A stretch of 39,959 nt of DNA from Acidobacteriota bacterium (GCA_028872955.1 JAGWNX010000027.1:1-39959); one strand, 5' to 3'. Counted from the first letter of the stretch, positions 1 to 8,483 are shown. Notes: generated by a model not told the origin, from the letters alone. Numbers and translations: made by a program.

Positions 1-234
1 GTTCCAAGGCAACTGCGGCAGAGGTGGGGCTATCCGGGTCCATGCACCGGCCGGGCTGGACACTCGCTGACTATGCCCCTGATAGTACACAAAGATTGCA
101 AATCGCGCTTAACACAGGAGTTGCACAAGGAGTGACCTGCCCTGCGGGTCCGGGCTCCCCGGGCGATGACACTCACGTAGCACCGGCGCATCCCAGCGGC
201 TCGCCCAGCGAGCGGCGACCTTTATACTTGAGGG
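1..234. other. Intergenic region upstream of miaB
   Basis: No credible gene is visible here; the open frames have no family features. A short GC hairpin (CCGGG at 150-154, CCCGG at 158-162) could be the end of a terminator for a gene to the left. TATACT at 223-228 resembles a -10 box and sits six bases before the GTG start of miaB, but no convincing -35 element lies 16-18 bases upstream. Confidence 0.4.
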
Positions 235-1608
235 GTGAGCAAAACGTTTTACATCGAAACCTTTGGCTGCCAGATGAACGCCCACGACTCCGAGAAGGTG
301 ATTGGGACGCTGGAGCGGCAGGGGTATGCGCAGGTGCAGGATGAGGCAGACGCCGGCCTGATCGTCTATAACACCTGCTCGATCCGCGATAAGGCGGAGC
401 AAAAGGTCTTCCACCGGCTGAACGAGTACAAGCGGATGCAGGGCGAAGGCAAGCGGTTCGCTGTGATCGGCTGTGTGGCCCAGCAGGAGGGCGAGAAGAT
501 CTTTGAGAAGGCGCCTTACGTCTCGCTGGTGGCGGGCTCGGCCAGCTACCGCAACCTGCCGCAGATGCTGGACCGGCTGGAGGCCGGGGAGCGTCGCATC
601 ACGGGGCTGGACGACCGGCAGACGGACGAGACGTTTGAGACGGAGTTCACGGCGCGAACCAATCCGCATCGCGGCTACATCACCATCATCGAGGGCTGTG
701 ACAAGTTCTGCGCCTACTGTGTAGTGCCTTACACGCGCGGCAAGGAGCGCAGCCGCACCTCTGCCAGTGTGCTGGCCGAGGCGCGACGCATTGTGGACGA
801 AGGTTATACCGAGATTCAGGTGCTGGGGCAGAACGTGAACAGCTACCGTGATCCCTCCGGGCGCATGAGCTTTGCGGAGCTGCTGACGGCGCTGGGGCAG
901 ATGAACGGCATTCGCCGGGTGCGATTCACCACCTCGCATCCGCGGGACTTTACCCGCGATATTGTGGAGGCGATGGACGCCACGCCGACCCTGTGTGACC
1001 ACATTCATCTGCCGGTGCAGTCCGGCTCTACGGCAGTGCTGCAAGCCATGCAGCGCGAGTACACGCGGGAGTGGTACCTGGAACGGATGAGCTGGATTCA
1101 CGGGGCGAAGCGAGACATCAGCATTACCAGCGATATGATTGTCGGCTTCCCCGGCGAGACGGATGCGGACTTTGAGCAGACCATTACGCTGCTGGGTGCG
1201 GTGCGCTACGACAGTGTGTTTGCATTCAAGTTTTCGCCGCGGCCCAACACGCCTGCCGTTGCCATGGAGGACTCCATTGCAGAGGAAGTGAAGACCGAGC
1301 GGCTGCGGATTCTGAACGAGCGCCAGCGCGAGATTCAGCGCGAGCACTATGGCCGTCACCTGAACCAGGTGCTGGAGTGTATGGTGGAGGGGACGAACCC
1401 GGCCCGTGGGCAGGTGGTAGGACGCAGCTCGCAGAATAAGACGGTGAACTTTGTGATGCAGCCCGGCCAGCCTGCACCCGCGGTGGGCAGCTACCTACCT
1501 GTTCGCATTACCAGGACGCTGCCGAACAGCCTGGTGGGCGAGGCCGAGGCCGGGCCAGTGTTTGTGCCGGAGCAGCGCCAACGGTCACCACTGGTCGTGC
1601 TGCAGTAA
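235..1608 (+). CDS. miaB: tRNA-2-methylthio-N6-dimethylallyladenosine synthase MiaB
   Basis: Radical-SAM methylthiotransferase that adds a methylthio group to isopentenyl-adenosine 37 of tRNAs reading UNN codons; cytoplasmic. The 457-residue protein has the family's three parts. The N-terminal UPF0004 domain has its auxiliary-cluster cysteines at C12 (GCQMN), C48 (NTCS) and C80 (GCVAQ). The radical-SAM core has C155, C159 and C162 in GCDKFCAYCVVPYTRG. A TRAM domain ends the protein. The GTG start gives the usual N-terminus (SKTFYIETFGCQMN). No Shine-Dalgarno is separable from the start (AGGGG abuts it), and a TATACT box lies just upstream, so the mRNA may be nearly leaderless. The next gene follows after 10 bases, so it probably heads an operon. 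Identification as MiaB rather than RimO or MtaB rests on the full-length resemblance. Confidence 0.95.
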   Translation: MSKTFYIETFGCQMNAHDSEKVIGTLERQGYAQVQDEADAGLIVYNTCSIRDKAEQKVFHRLNEYKRMQGEGKRFAVIGCVAQQEGEKIFEKAPYVSLVAGSASYRNLPQMLDRLEAGERRITGLDDRQTDETFETEFTARTNPHRGYITIIEGCDKFCAYCVVPYTRGKERSRTSASVLAEARRIVDEGYTEIQVLGQNVNSYRDPSGRMSFAELLTALGQMNGIRRVRFTTSHPRDFTRDIVEAMDATPTLCDHIHLPVQSGSTAVLQAMQREYTREWYLERMSWIHGAKRDISITSDMIVGFPGETDADFEQTITLLGAVRYDSVFAFKFSPRPNTPAVAMEDSIAEEVKTERLRILNERQREIQREHYGRHLNQVLECMVEGTNPARGQVVGRSSQNKTVNFVMQPGQPAPAVGSYLPVRITRTLPNSLVGEAEAGPVFVPEQRQRSPLVVLQ

Positions 1609-1618
1609 GGGGATGCCG

Positions 1619-2125
1619 ATGCCAGGTCGCGTAGATGCGGACGAGGTGGAGATGGAGATCCGGGGGCTGATGATGGACCCGGTGACCAACATGCCGATCG
1701 TCGTGCTGAAAGAGGTGGGCGCGGAGACGGTGTTGCCCATCTGGGTAGGGATCTTTGAGGCCAACGCCATTGCCATGGAGATGGACAAGAGCCCGATGCC
1801 GCGGCCAATGACCCACGATCTGCTGGTGCAGGCCATGCGCGGGTTGGGCGCTGTGGTGGAGCGCGTGGTGATCAGCGAGTTGCGTGAGGAGACCTACTAC
1901 GCCTTGATCTGGATGCAGCAGGCGGGCGAGGTGGTGGCCATGGATGCCAGGCCCTCGGACGCCATTGCGCTGGCGATGCGCTGGGACTGCCCGATCTATG
2001 TGCGGCGCACCGTGCTGGAGAGCTCGCGCCAGTCGGCAAGTGGAGCCCAGCAGGGGAACAGCGAGGAGCTGCGCAGCTGGCTGGAGAACCTGAACGACGA
2101 CGAGATGGGCCGCTACAAGATGTAA
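1619..2125 (+). CDS. Bifunctional nuclease family protein (DUF151)
   Basis: A 168-residue protein of the DUF151 family, whose plant and bacterial members are described as bifunctional nucleases. Visible family motifs are LPIWVGIFEANAIAMEM near residues 39-55, a THDLL segment, and ARPSDAIALAMRW in the second half, followed by a charged tail. The ATG at 1619 is preferred: AAGGGG at 1607-1612 lies six bases ahead of it, whereas the ATG at 1613 would touch that site. An open frame back to 1562 overlaps miaB and is not needed. It sits between miaB (10-base gap) and the GT9 gene (26-base gap), which suggests co-transcription. The substrate cannot be inferred from sequence. Confidence 0.88.
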   Translation: MPGRVDADEVEMEIRGLMMDPVTNMPIVVLKEVGAETVLPIWVGIFEANAIAMEMDKSPMPRPMTHDLLVQAMRGLGAVVERVVISELREETYYALIWMQQAGEVVAMDARPSDAIALAMRWDCPIYVRRTVLESSRQSASGAQQGNSEELRSWLENLNDDEMGRYKM

Positions 2126-2126
2126 G

Positions 2127-2142
2127 CAGGCTGCAGGGAGAC
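2127..2142 (+). repeat. 16-bp direct repeat, left copy
   Basis: CAGGCTGCAGGGAGAC, starting one base after the DUF151 stop codon. An identical copy is at 3332-3347, so the two bracket the GT9 gene. The left copy also supplies the GGGAG ribosome-binding site of that gene. Confidence 0.85.
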
Positions 2143-2151
2143 GGACGCGGT

Positions 2152-3306
2152 ATGGCAGGGATGACGGCAGTGATGCGCAAGGTGCTGGCCGTCGAACGGC
2201 TGCTGCGACCGGGCACCCCAAAGCCCCCGGCGGCTGTGCGCAGTGTGCTGGTGCTGGAGTACATGCTGCCGCTGGGCTGCTGTGTGCATTTGACTCCGGT
2301 GTTTGCCGCGTTGAAGGGTGATCGTCCGGAGTTACAAATTGTGGTTGCCACACGCGGTCTGGGCTCGGCGGTGTTGCGGCATAACCCGCATGTGGATGCC
2401 TTGATCGAGACGCCGGATCCGCTGTCAGACCTGCCCGGTGCGGTCCGTGCCTTGCGCGCACGGCTGAAGCAGCGCGGCCTGCAGCCGGAGTGTGTGCTGA
2501 CGGGCTGCAGCGACCAGCGCACCAGAATCGCGCTGCTGGCACTGCTGGCGGTACCGGTCTGGCGTGGCGGGTTCACGCAGGCACCGGAACTGTACGCGCG
2601 CCCGCTCCAGCGCGACCCGCAGCAGAGCCTGATTGGCAATAACCTGCGGCTGGCGCAGATGCTGGGCTCCCGCAGTCACGCGCGCGAACCGGAGTTGTAC
2701 TATGCGGCGGCGGATGCCGCGCGGGCGCAGGCCCTGCTGCGCGACGCCAATCCGCACCAGCTGCCGGTGACTGTTCTGGTGACGCAGAACAGTGGAGGTC
2801 AGCGCACGGGCTGGCACGATGAGCGCTGGGTGCAGGTGATTCGCTATGCGGTGGAGGTGCTGGGGCACGCCGTGGTGTACGTCGGCACAGCGGCAGACTC
2901 CGCAGCCATTGAGCAACTGCGCGCCGCGGCAGGCGGGCTGGGGTCTTCGCTGGCGGGCCAGACCAGTGTGGCAGAGCTGGCAGCGTTGCTGGCCGCCGCC
3001 GATATGGCCGTCGCCCTGGACACAGGAACCATGCACGTCGGGCGTGCCGTAGGACTGCCGATGGTGGTGCTGGGACCAAGCTGGCAGCGGCCGCTGGAGT
3101 GGCTGCCGCTGGGTCTGCCGCAGGTGCGCATCCTGCGCGGAGAGGACCGCGACGGTGGCGCTCCGGAGGGCTATCGGCTGGATGAGATCCGCGCTGAGGA
3201 CGTGTGCCACGCCATGGCCGAGCTGGCGCAGGTCTATCCTGCCAGTGCCACGGCCCGGGAACAGCGGCTGAAACGCTGGATCTCGACGACCGATCCTCTA
3301 CGTTGA
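2152..3306 (+). CDS. Glycosyltransferase family 9 (heptosyltransferase-like)
   Basis: GT9 enzymes transfer heptose or related sugars from nucleotide donors, usually onto the lipopolysaccharide core at the inner face of the cytoplasmic membrane. This 384-residue protein has the two-lobed GT-B layout. An N-terminal segment around VLVLEYMLPLGCCVHLTPVFAALK replaces the usual GDxxxxxP-type start. The C-terminal nucleotide-sugar site reads ALDTGTMHVGRAVGLPMVVLGPS, the most diagnostic element. The start at 2152 follows GGGAG at 2136-2140; ATG at 2161 is an alternative. It is the last gene of the miaB operon and is bracketed by exact 16-bp repeats. Acceptor and sugar are unknown; calling it WaaC or WaaF would be over-reading. 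Confidence 0.85.
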   Translation: MAGMTAVMRKVLAVERLLRPGTPKPPAAVRSVLVLEYMLPLGCCVHLTPVFAALKGDRPELQIVVATRGLGSAVLRHNPHVDALIETPDPLSDLPGAVRALRARLKQRGLQPECVLTGCSDQRTRIALLALLAVPVWRGGFTQAPELYARPLQRDPQQSLIGNNLRLAQMLGSRSHAREPELYYAAADAARAQALLRDANPHQLPVTVLVTQNSGGQRTGWHDERWVQVIRYAVEVLGHAVVYVGTAADSAAIEQLRAAAGGLGSSLAGQTSVAELAALLAAADMAVALDTGTMHVGRAVGLPMVVLGPSWQRPLEWLPLGLPQVRILRGEDRDGGAPEGYRLDEIRAEDVCHAMAELAQVYPASATAREQRLKRWISTTDPLR

Positions 3307-3313
3307 CGATCAA

Positions 3314-3355
3314 CCAGGCTGAAAGATTAACCAGGCTGCAGGGAGACTCCAGGCT
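3314..3355 (+). repeat. Three CCAGGCT units spaced 17-18 bp, including right copy of 16-bp repeat
   Basis: CCAGGCT occurs at 3314-3320, 3331-3337 and 3349-3355. The middle unit begins the right copy (3332-3347) of the 16-bp repeat found at 2127-2142. The first two units share AACCAGGCTG. They lie just after the GT9 stop codon and before the shared terminator. Confidence 0.7.
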
Positions 3356-3374
3356 AGAGGATGACCGCAAAACG

Positions 3375-3408
3375 AAGCGGTGCCGAGCCGGGTGGCGCGG
3401 CACCGCTT
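3375..3408. terminator. Bidirectional hairpin terminator between GT9 gene and aroA
   Basis: Perfect 11-bp stem (AAGCGGTGCCG, 3375-3385, with CGGCACCGCTT, 3398-3408) and a 12-base loop, between two convergent genes. On the minus strand the stem is followed by CGTTTT, so it works best for aroA; on the plus strand the T content is weak. Confidence 0.75.
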
Positions 3409-3430
3409 GCTGCTTCTGCCAGGATCCCGA

Positions 3431-4747
3431 TTAGCGCTCGCTGAGCGAGTCCAGCAGGCTGAAGAACTCCGGGAAGGAGATGGCGGCAGCCTCTGCCCCA
3501 TGGATCTCGGTCTCGCCCGTGGCACGCAGCCCGGCGATGGAGAATGCCATCGCGATGCGGTGGTCGGTGCCAGAGTCGATGGCTGCACCATGCAACTGCT
3601 GATTGCCGGGAACGGAGATGCCGTCCTCGAACTCGGTGAAGGTCGCGCCCATGGCCTTCAGGTTGCGAGCCACCAGCGCAATGCGGTCCGACTCTTTGAC
3701 GCGCAGTTCCTTGGCATCGCGGATGGTGATGCCCTCCGTGGTGAACGGCGCGATGGCGGCGATGACGGGCAGCTCGTCGATGATCTGTGCGGAGAGCGCG
3801 CCAGAGATCTCCATGCCCTTCAGCCCGCCGGGAGCGCGGTTCACCTGGATGGTGCCGATCATCTCGCCGTGCTTCTCTTCGACGTTGAGCACCTTGATGC
3901 GGCCACCCAGCGCCGTGATGACATCCAGCAGCGAGGCGCGCGTGGGGTTCATGCCCACCTGGTCGAGGATGAGGTTGGACTCCGGAAAGAGCAGGGCCGC
4001 GCAGAGGAAGAAGGCCGCCGAGGAGAGATCGCCGGGTACCGTGGCGTCAATGGCGTGCAGCTTCTGGTGGCCGGGGATGCTGAGTCGGTCGCCCTCGCGG
4101 TGAAGCCTGGCTCCGAAGGCGCGCAGCGCGTGCTCGGAGTGGTCGCGGGTCCGGACGGCCTCGGAGAGGCTGGTGGTGCCCTCCGCCTGCAATCCAGCAA
4201 AGAGCACAGCGGTCTTCACCTGGGCGCTTGGGATCGGGGTGGTGAAGTCGATGGCGTGCAGCGGGCCACCGTAGATGTTGATGGGCGCGTGGCCGCCCTT
4301 CTCGCCATCGCCGCCCGTCAGGTGGATCTCAGCACCCATCGCGGCGAGCGGCTTGCGGATACGCTCCATCGGCCGGGCCGAGAGCGAGTGGTCGCCAATC
4401 AGCGTGAAGTGGTGGGGATGCGGGGCGATGAGGCCGGAGAGCATCCGCATGGTGGAGCCGGAGTTGCCGCAGTCCAGCGGGTGTTCCGGCTGGCCGAAAG
4501 CGCCTGCGGTTCCGGTGATCTCGATCACCTGAGCCGGGCCCTCGCCCACCTTGCGCACCGTGGCACCGAGCGAGGCCATGCAGCCCAGCGTGGAGTGCGG
4601 GTCTGCGCCGGTGGAGAAGTTCGAGAGCCGCGTGGTGCCCTCAGCCAGGCCGGCCAGCATGGCGTAGCGGTGCGAGATGGACTTGTCGCCGGGCAGTGTA
4701 ACGGAGCCCTGGAAGTTGCGGGCGGGACGGATAAGCTGAGTAGACAT
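3431..4747 (-). CDS. aroA: 3-phosphoshikimate 1-carboxyvinyltransferase (EPSP synthase)
   Basis: Shikimate-pathway enzyme that joins phosphoenolpyruvate to shikimate 3-phosphate. The protein has 438 residues, normal for the family. Visible motifs: LPGDKSISHR at 18-27, GNSGSTMRMLSG, RPMERIRKPL, RVKESDRI, and DHRIAMAFSIAGL near the C-terminus. The start region (GDKSISHRYAMLAGLAEGTT) looks more like Bacillus-type than E. coli-type enzymes; this is a visual comparison only. The gene follows recR on the same strand after 60 bases and ends at the shared hairpin terminator, so it is probably the last cistron of the dnaX-ebfC-recR unit or has a weak promoter of its own. Confidence 0.95.
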   Translation of the reverse strand: MSTQLIRPARNFQGSVTLPGDKSISHRYAMLAGLAEGTTRLSNFSTGADPHSTLGCMASLGATVRKVGEGPAQVIEITGTAGAFGQPEHPLDCGNSGSTMRMLSGLIAPHPHHFTLIGDHSLSARPMERIRKPLAAMGAEIHLTGGDGEKGGHAPINIYGGPLHAIDFTTPIPSAQVKTAVLFAGLQAEGTTSLSEAVRTRDHSEHALRAFGARLHREGDRLSIPGHQKLHAIDATVPGDLSSAAFFLCAALLFPESNLILDQVGMNPTRASLLDVITALGGRIKVLNVEEKHGEMIGTIQVNRAPGGLKGMEISGALSAQIIDELPVIAAIAPFTTEGITIRDAKELRVKESDRIALVARNLKAMGATFTEFEDGISVPGNQQLHGAAIDSGTDHRIAMAFSIAGLRATGETEIHGAEAAAISFPEFFSLLDSLSER

Positions 4748-4807
4748 TGCAATTAGTTTAAGGCAAAGTTTGCGGGATGTGGGGGATGCGATGGATTTTG
4801 CAGGCAG

Positions 4808-5425
4808 CTACAGCTCGCGGCGGCCTTCCATGGCGCGCGCCAGCGTTACCTCGTCGGCATACTCGATATCGCTACCTGCGGGCACTCCGGTGGCGATGCG
4901 GGTGACGCGCAGGCCCGGCGCCACCTTGTGAATCTCGTGCGCGATGTGCGCAGCGGTCGCCTCTCCCTCCGTGGTGGGCGAGGTGGCCAGGATCACCTCT
5001 TCGGCGTGGTCCAGGCGGGTGAGCAGGTTGGCGATGCGCAACTGCTCTGGCCCGACGCCCCCGATGGGCGAGAGCGTGCCGTGCAGCACGTGGTAGACGC
5101 CCGAATAGGTGCGCGTCTTCTCCAGGCTGGCGATATTGGTTGGCTCTTCCACGACACAGATCAGCCGCTGGTTGCGGACTGCGCTGGAGCAGTAGACGCA
5201 GGGGTCCTCGTCGGTGACGTTATTGCAGATGGAGCAGAGGCGAAGCTTCTCGCGGAGCGTGATGATGGCTGCGGCCAGCGCGCGCGCGTCTTCGTCTGAG
5301 GCGCGGAGCAGGTGGAAGGCCAGTCGCTGTGCCGATCGGGTGCCGACGCCGGGCAGCTTGCGCAGCTCTTCGATCAGTCGCGACATCGGCTCCGCGAATC
5401 GGGACGAAGACAAGCCTGTGGCCAC
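4808..5425 (-). CDS. recR: Recombination mediator protein RecR
   Basis: RecR works with RecO (and RecF) to load RecA onto SSB-coated single-stranded DNA in gap repair. The 205-residue protein has the N-terminal helix-hairpin region (LRKLPGVGTRSAQRLAFHLL), a four-cysteine zinc finger (C64, C67, C76, C79) and a Toprim domain beginning LICVVEEP with the SPIGGVGPEQL segment. The GTG start overlaps the ebfC stop by one base (TAGTG), which points to translational coupling. The order dnaX-ebfC-recR is widespread in bacteria. Confidence 0.95.
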   Translation of the reverse strand: MATGLSSSRFAEPMSRLIEELRKLPGVGTRSAQRLAFHLLRASDEDARALAAAIITLREKLRLCSICNNVTDEDPCVYCSSAVRNQRLICVVEEPTNIASLEKTRTYSGVYHVLHGTLSPIGGVGPEQLRIANLLTRLDHAEEVILATSPTTEGEATAAHIAHEIHKVAPGLRVTRIATGVPAGSDIEYADEVTLARAMEGRREL

Positions 5426-5760
5426 TAGAACATCCCCTGCAGACCGGCCGGCATCCCCAGCCCGCCCAGCATGCCAGACATGGCTGCCTGCTGGGCGGCG
5501 TCGGCGCGTCGCCCCGCCTCGTTGACAGCGGCGGCAATCAGGTCTTCCAGCAGCTCCAGGTCCGCAGGCGTGCTGCCCATCGCCGCCGGGTCAATCTTGA
5601 GGCGCAGCACCTCTTTCTTCCCGTTCATGCGGACGTGGACGACGCCACCGCCAGAGGATGCCTCGACCACGGTGGCGGCCAGCTTCTGATCCATCTCTTC
5701 CTTCATCTGGCGGGCCTGTCCCATCATGTCTTTCAGCTTGGCAAGGTCGGCAAAGTTCAT
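5425..5760 (-). CDS. ebfC: YbaB/EbfC family nucleoid-associated protein
   Basis: Small dimeric DNA-binding protein of the YbaB/EbfC family, 111 residues. The family pattern is visible: an N-terminal helix rich in K, Q and M (DLAKLKDMMGQARQMKEEMD), a central V-x-V strand region carrying MNGKKEVLRLKIDP, then an acidic LLEDLIAAAVNEA helix and a glycine/methionine-rich tail (SGMLGGLGMPAGLQGMF). It lies five bases downstream of dnaX and overlaps recR by one base, so the three are surely one transcript. The regulatory role is known only for a few homologues. Confidence 0.92.
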   Translation of the reverse strand: MNFADLAKLKDMMGQARQMKEEMDQKLAATVVEASSGGGVVHVRMNGKKEVLRLKIDPAAMGSTPADLELLEDLIAAAVNEAGRRADAAQQAAMSGMLGGLGMPAGLQGMF

Positions 5761-5765
5761 GGCGT

Positions 5766-7817
5766 TCAGTCTCCTTCGCGAAGGTCGATGATGGTCCGGA
5801 TCTCTGCCTGGAAGAGCTTCTGTGCCTGCTGCACCACGGGATGCTCCAGGGCGCGCGCCTGCACGGAGCCGGTCTTGACCGGGCGCGGTGCTTTGTTTGC
5901 GTTGGCCGCAGTACCCGGCAGCAGCACCAGCTTCAGGGTGGCGGCGTTGTGCTGCCGCAGCGTGCTCTTCAGGATGCGCTCGGCCTCAGGGTTGATGGCG
6001 ATCGGCAGCATGCTCTTGGAGACCGTGGTCTGGATGCGCAACTCCCCGGCTTCGATGCTCCAGGTGGCGTCTTCGAGCGCTTCGGCGGCGGTCTTCTGGC
6101 CGTTGGCAGCCTCAAGCGCCTCCACGACCGCGCGCTGCAGGGTTTCGGGTTCCAGGCTGGCCGCTGGGGCCATTGCCGCTGGTGCTGCTGCCGCAGCCGA
6201 AAGGGGCGTGGGTGCTGCGGCAGCCGGGGACTGCACGGACACCGAGGACTGCGCGGACGCCGGGGGGACGATGCGAATCGGCTCTGGGACCGGCTCAGCG
6301 CGGCCGGGCGAAAGCGCGACGGGGTCCAGTGCCGGGGCCGAGCTGCCCATGACCGGGGCCGGAGTGGCCGGGTGGGTGGAGCGCGGCACTGCGACCGGGC
6401 CGGGAGAAGCTACGGCAAGGGAGGGGCGTGTCGAACTCGGGGCCACCTCGGAGCGCTCCTCAAAGCGGCTGGAGGCCTGCGGCGCAAACGGAGAAAACGC
6501 CGGGCGGCTCTGCGGAGTCGCCGCACTCGTTGCCGAGGCCTGTGCGGTAGCCGTGGAGTGCGTCGCGCGTGGCGCCGCCGTGCTGGTGGCTCGGCTGGTC
6601 GCCTGTGCAGTGCCGCCGCCCGTGCTGCCGGGGAGCTGGCTCAGCAGCTCTTCAACCGGCAGCAGGCGGCGCAGATGGACCAGCTTCAGCAGGCCAAGCT
6701 CAAAGTGGAAGCGCTGCTCCTGCCGGTAGCCCAGCTCGTCAAAGGTGCGAAGCATGACCTGCAGAAAGCGGGTCAACTCCTCTTCGGTAAAGAGCGCGGC
6801 AGTGCGGGCGGCGCGGCGTTGTTCATCGGCAGAGATCTGTAGCAGGGCAGAGCCACCACCTTCTGAGGTGACGTCCTCGGGCTTCAGACCGTCGATGCGG
6901 GCCATCAGGCAGTTGCGCAGGTAGCGCACACACTGGCGGGCCAGCTGGGCGGGGCTGTTGCCAGCATCCAGCAGCGTGTTGGCCGTGGAGATCACTTCGG
7001 CACTGCTGCCCGCGTTGACGGCCTCAAAGACCTTCTCGAAGACCGTGTTGGGGACCGTGCCCATCAGCTCGCGAATCTGCGTGGCGCTCAGAACGGGGTG
7101 ACCGTCCTGCACGGGGGCGCTGGCGATGGCCTGATCCATGATGGAGAGCGCATCGCGCATGGAGCCGTCGCCGGCCTCGGCCAGCAGGCTGAGGGCTGCA
7201 TCGTCGGCCTGTACGTTCTCATGGCTTGCGATGCCGCGCAACTCGTTCAAAATGTCGGCCAGCTTAACGGCGTGAAAGCTGAAGTGCTGGCAGCGGGAGC
7301 GAACGGTCTGCGGAATATCCTCCGGCTGTGTGGTCGCCATCATAAAGACGATGTGGTCGGGCGGCTCCTCCAGCGTCTTCAGCAGGGCGTTAAAGGCGGC
7401 ATCGGTGATCTGGTGCGCCTCGTCGAGGATGTAGATCTTGTAGCGGTCGCGCGCGGGGCGGTAGCGGGCGGCGTCGCGCAGTTCGCGAATCTCGTCGATA
7501 CCGCGATTGGTGGCGGCGTCGATCTCAATGACGTCGACGGCGGAGCCGGAGCGGATCTCGGTGCAGCTATCGCAGGTGCCGCAGGGCTCGGCGGTGGGGC
7601 GCTCGGCCGAGCCGATGGCGTGGTGGCAGTTGAGGGCACAGGCCAGGATGCGCGCGATGGTCGTCTTGCCGATGCCGCGATGGCCAGAGAAGATGTAGCC
7701 GTGCGCGATGCGCTGCTGCGTGAGCGCATTCATCAGCGTGACGGTAACGTGCTGCTGGCCGGCGACGTCAGCAAAGCGCTGGGGACGATACTTGCGGGCA
7801 AGAACCTGATAAGCCAT
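5766..7817 (-). CDS. dnaX: DNA polymerase III subunit gamma/tau
   Basis: Clamp-loader ATPase of the replisome. The 683-residue protein has the AAA+ core: Walker A GHRGIGKT at 45-52, the zinc-binding cysteines C64, C79, C82 and C85, Walker B with ILDEAH at 130-135, and the LKTLEEPP segment. Domain III follows. A long Ala/Pro/Ser/Thr-rich linker (about residues 400-560) leads to a C-terminal tau-like domain. I saw no A-rich slippery heptamer of the E. coli type near the linker, so a separate gamma made by frameshifting is not supported. It leads the dnaX-ebfC-recR cluster; the upstream SET gene ends 75 bases before it. Confidence 0.95.
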   Translation of the reverse strand: MAYQVLARKYRPQRFADVAGQQHVTVTLMNALTQQRIAHGYIFSGHRGIGKTTIARILACALNCHHAIGSAERPTAEPCGTCDSCTEIRSGSAVDVIEIDAATNRGIDEIRELRDAARYRPARDRYKIYILDEAHQITDAAFNALLKTLEEPPDHIVFMMATTQPEDIPQTVRSRCQHFSFHAVKLADILNELRGIASHENVQADDAALSLLAEAGDGSMRDALSIMDQAIASAPVQDGHPVLSATQIRELMGTVPNTVFEKVFEAVNAGSSAEVISTANTLLDAGNSPAQLARQCVRYLRNCLMARIDGLKPEDVTSEGGGSALLQISADEQRRAARTAALFTEEELTRFLQVMLRTFDELGYRQEQRFHFELGLLKLVHLRRLLPVEELLSQLPGSTGGGTAQATSRATSTAAPRATHSTATAQASATSAATPQSRPAFSPFAPQASSRFEERSEVAPSSTRPSLAVASPGPVAVPRSTHPATPAPVMGSSAPALDPVALSPGRAEPVPEPIRIVPPASAQSSVSVQSPAAAAPTPLSAAAAAPAAMAPAASLEPETLQRAVVEALEAANGQKTAAEALEDATWSIEAGELRIQTTVSKSMLPIAINPEAERILKSTLRQHNAATLKLVLLPGTAANANKAPRPVKTGSVQARALEHPVVQQAQKLFQAEIRTIIDLREGD

Positions 7818-7892
7818 AGAGAATCACAGTGCCGGGAGCCAAGGCTGCCCGTACTCTGACCCCGATTGTAGCCCTGTACGGGCTGTGGAGGG

Positions 7893-8369
7893 CTATCCGC
7901 GAGAGTTGCCGCGCCGGGCAGCTGCCGCACGCCGCTGCTCGCGCCGGGCGCGCCGCTTGACCTCATCGTCGCTGAACATGGTGCCACGGCAGTTGGCTGC
8001 TCCGCACGAGCAATCGGCGGAGGAGTCATCGGAGTCATGCAGGTGGTACTCATAGGTCAGCTCTTCGCCCGCTGCGATGTCGCGGATGGCGCGAATGAAG
8101 ATGCGGCCGTCCTCCTCCTCCGTCTCGCAGTTGGGGTCACAGCAGTGGTTCAGGAACATGGCGGTTCCGAAGCCATCGATGACGGTACCCTCGTCTCCGA
8201 AGCTGAACAGGTAGGTGATGAAGCGGTCGCGGTAGCGTTCGTCGGCCTGCTGCTTGGTGAAGCGTGGGCCGTCGTACTCGCAGACGTTGCTGCCGCGCTT
8301 GATGGGACGGGTGGTGAAGCAGCCTGCAGCGTGGATGGAGGAGGAGCGTACAACCAGACCGTTGGCCAT
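7893..8369 (-). CDS. SET-domain protein (putative lysine methyltransferase)
   Basis: SET domains transfer methyl groups from S-adenosylmethionine to lysine side chains and are best known from eukaryotic histone methyltransferases. From the ATG at 8369 the protein has 158 residues. It contains the SET signature NHCCDPNC at 74-81, GEELTYEY at 101-108 with the catalytic-type tyrosine, and a post-SET zinc motif CSCGAANC (C120, C122, C127). A basic Arg/Ala-rich tail follows (RRARREQRRAAAARR), a possible nucleic-acid or nucleoid contact. A longer version from GTG 8432 adds 21 residues that precede the conserved part, so I prefer 8369; the nearest purine-rich site is a little far (about 15 bases). 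It is divergent from the TPR gene and upstream of dnaX. The substrate is unknown. Confidence 0.85.
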   Translation of the reverse strand: MANGLVVRSSSIHAAGCFTTRPIKRGSNVCEYDGPRFTKQQADERYRDRFITYLFSFGDEGTVIDGFGTAMFLNHCCDPNCETEEEDGRIFIRAIRDIAAGEELTYEYHLHDSDDSSADCSCGAANCRGTMFSDDEVKRRARREQRRAAAARRGNSRG

Positions 8370-8483
8370 GCCGGGTGGAGACTTCTTTCCTGAAAAGAGT
8401 AGGGTGCAGCCGTGCACCCATAGTATCGCCACTCACCAACCGCAGTCTGGCGCATCCAATACCGTGTGCCGAGGAGCAGAGCT

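Noticed and set aside
109-1359. Long open frame antisense to miaB
   Set aside because: It is a GC-rich shadow: no family, a poor residue mix, and fully covered by the certain miaB gene. The same applies to the long antisense frames opposite pnp, lysA, dnaX and uvrB.
5766-7817. Programmed frameshift in dnaX
   Set aside because: I looked for an A-rich slippery heptamer of the E. coli kind and for a clear downstream hairpin near the linker, and found none.
7818-7892. Signal recognition particle RNA near dnaX
   Set aside because: The conserved GGAAG...CAG core of the 4.5S RNA is not present on either strand.
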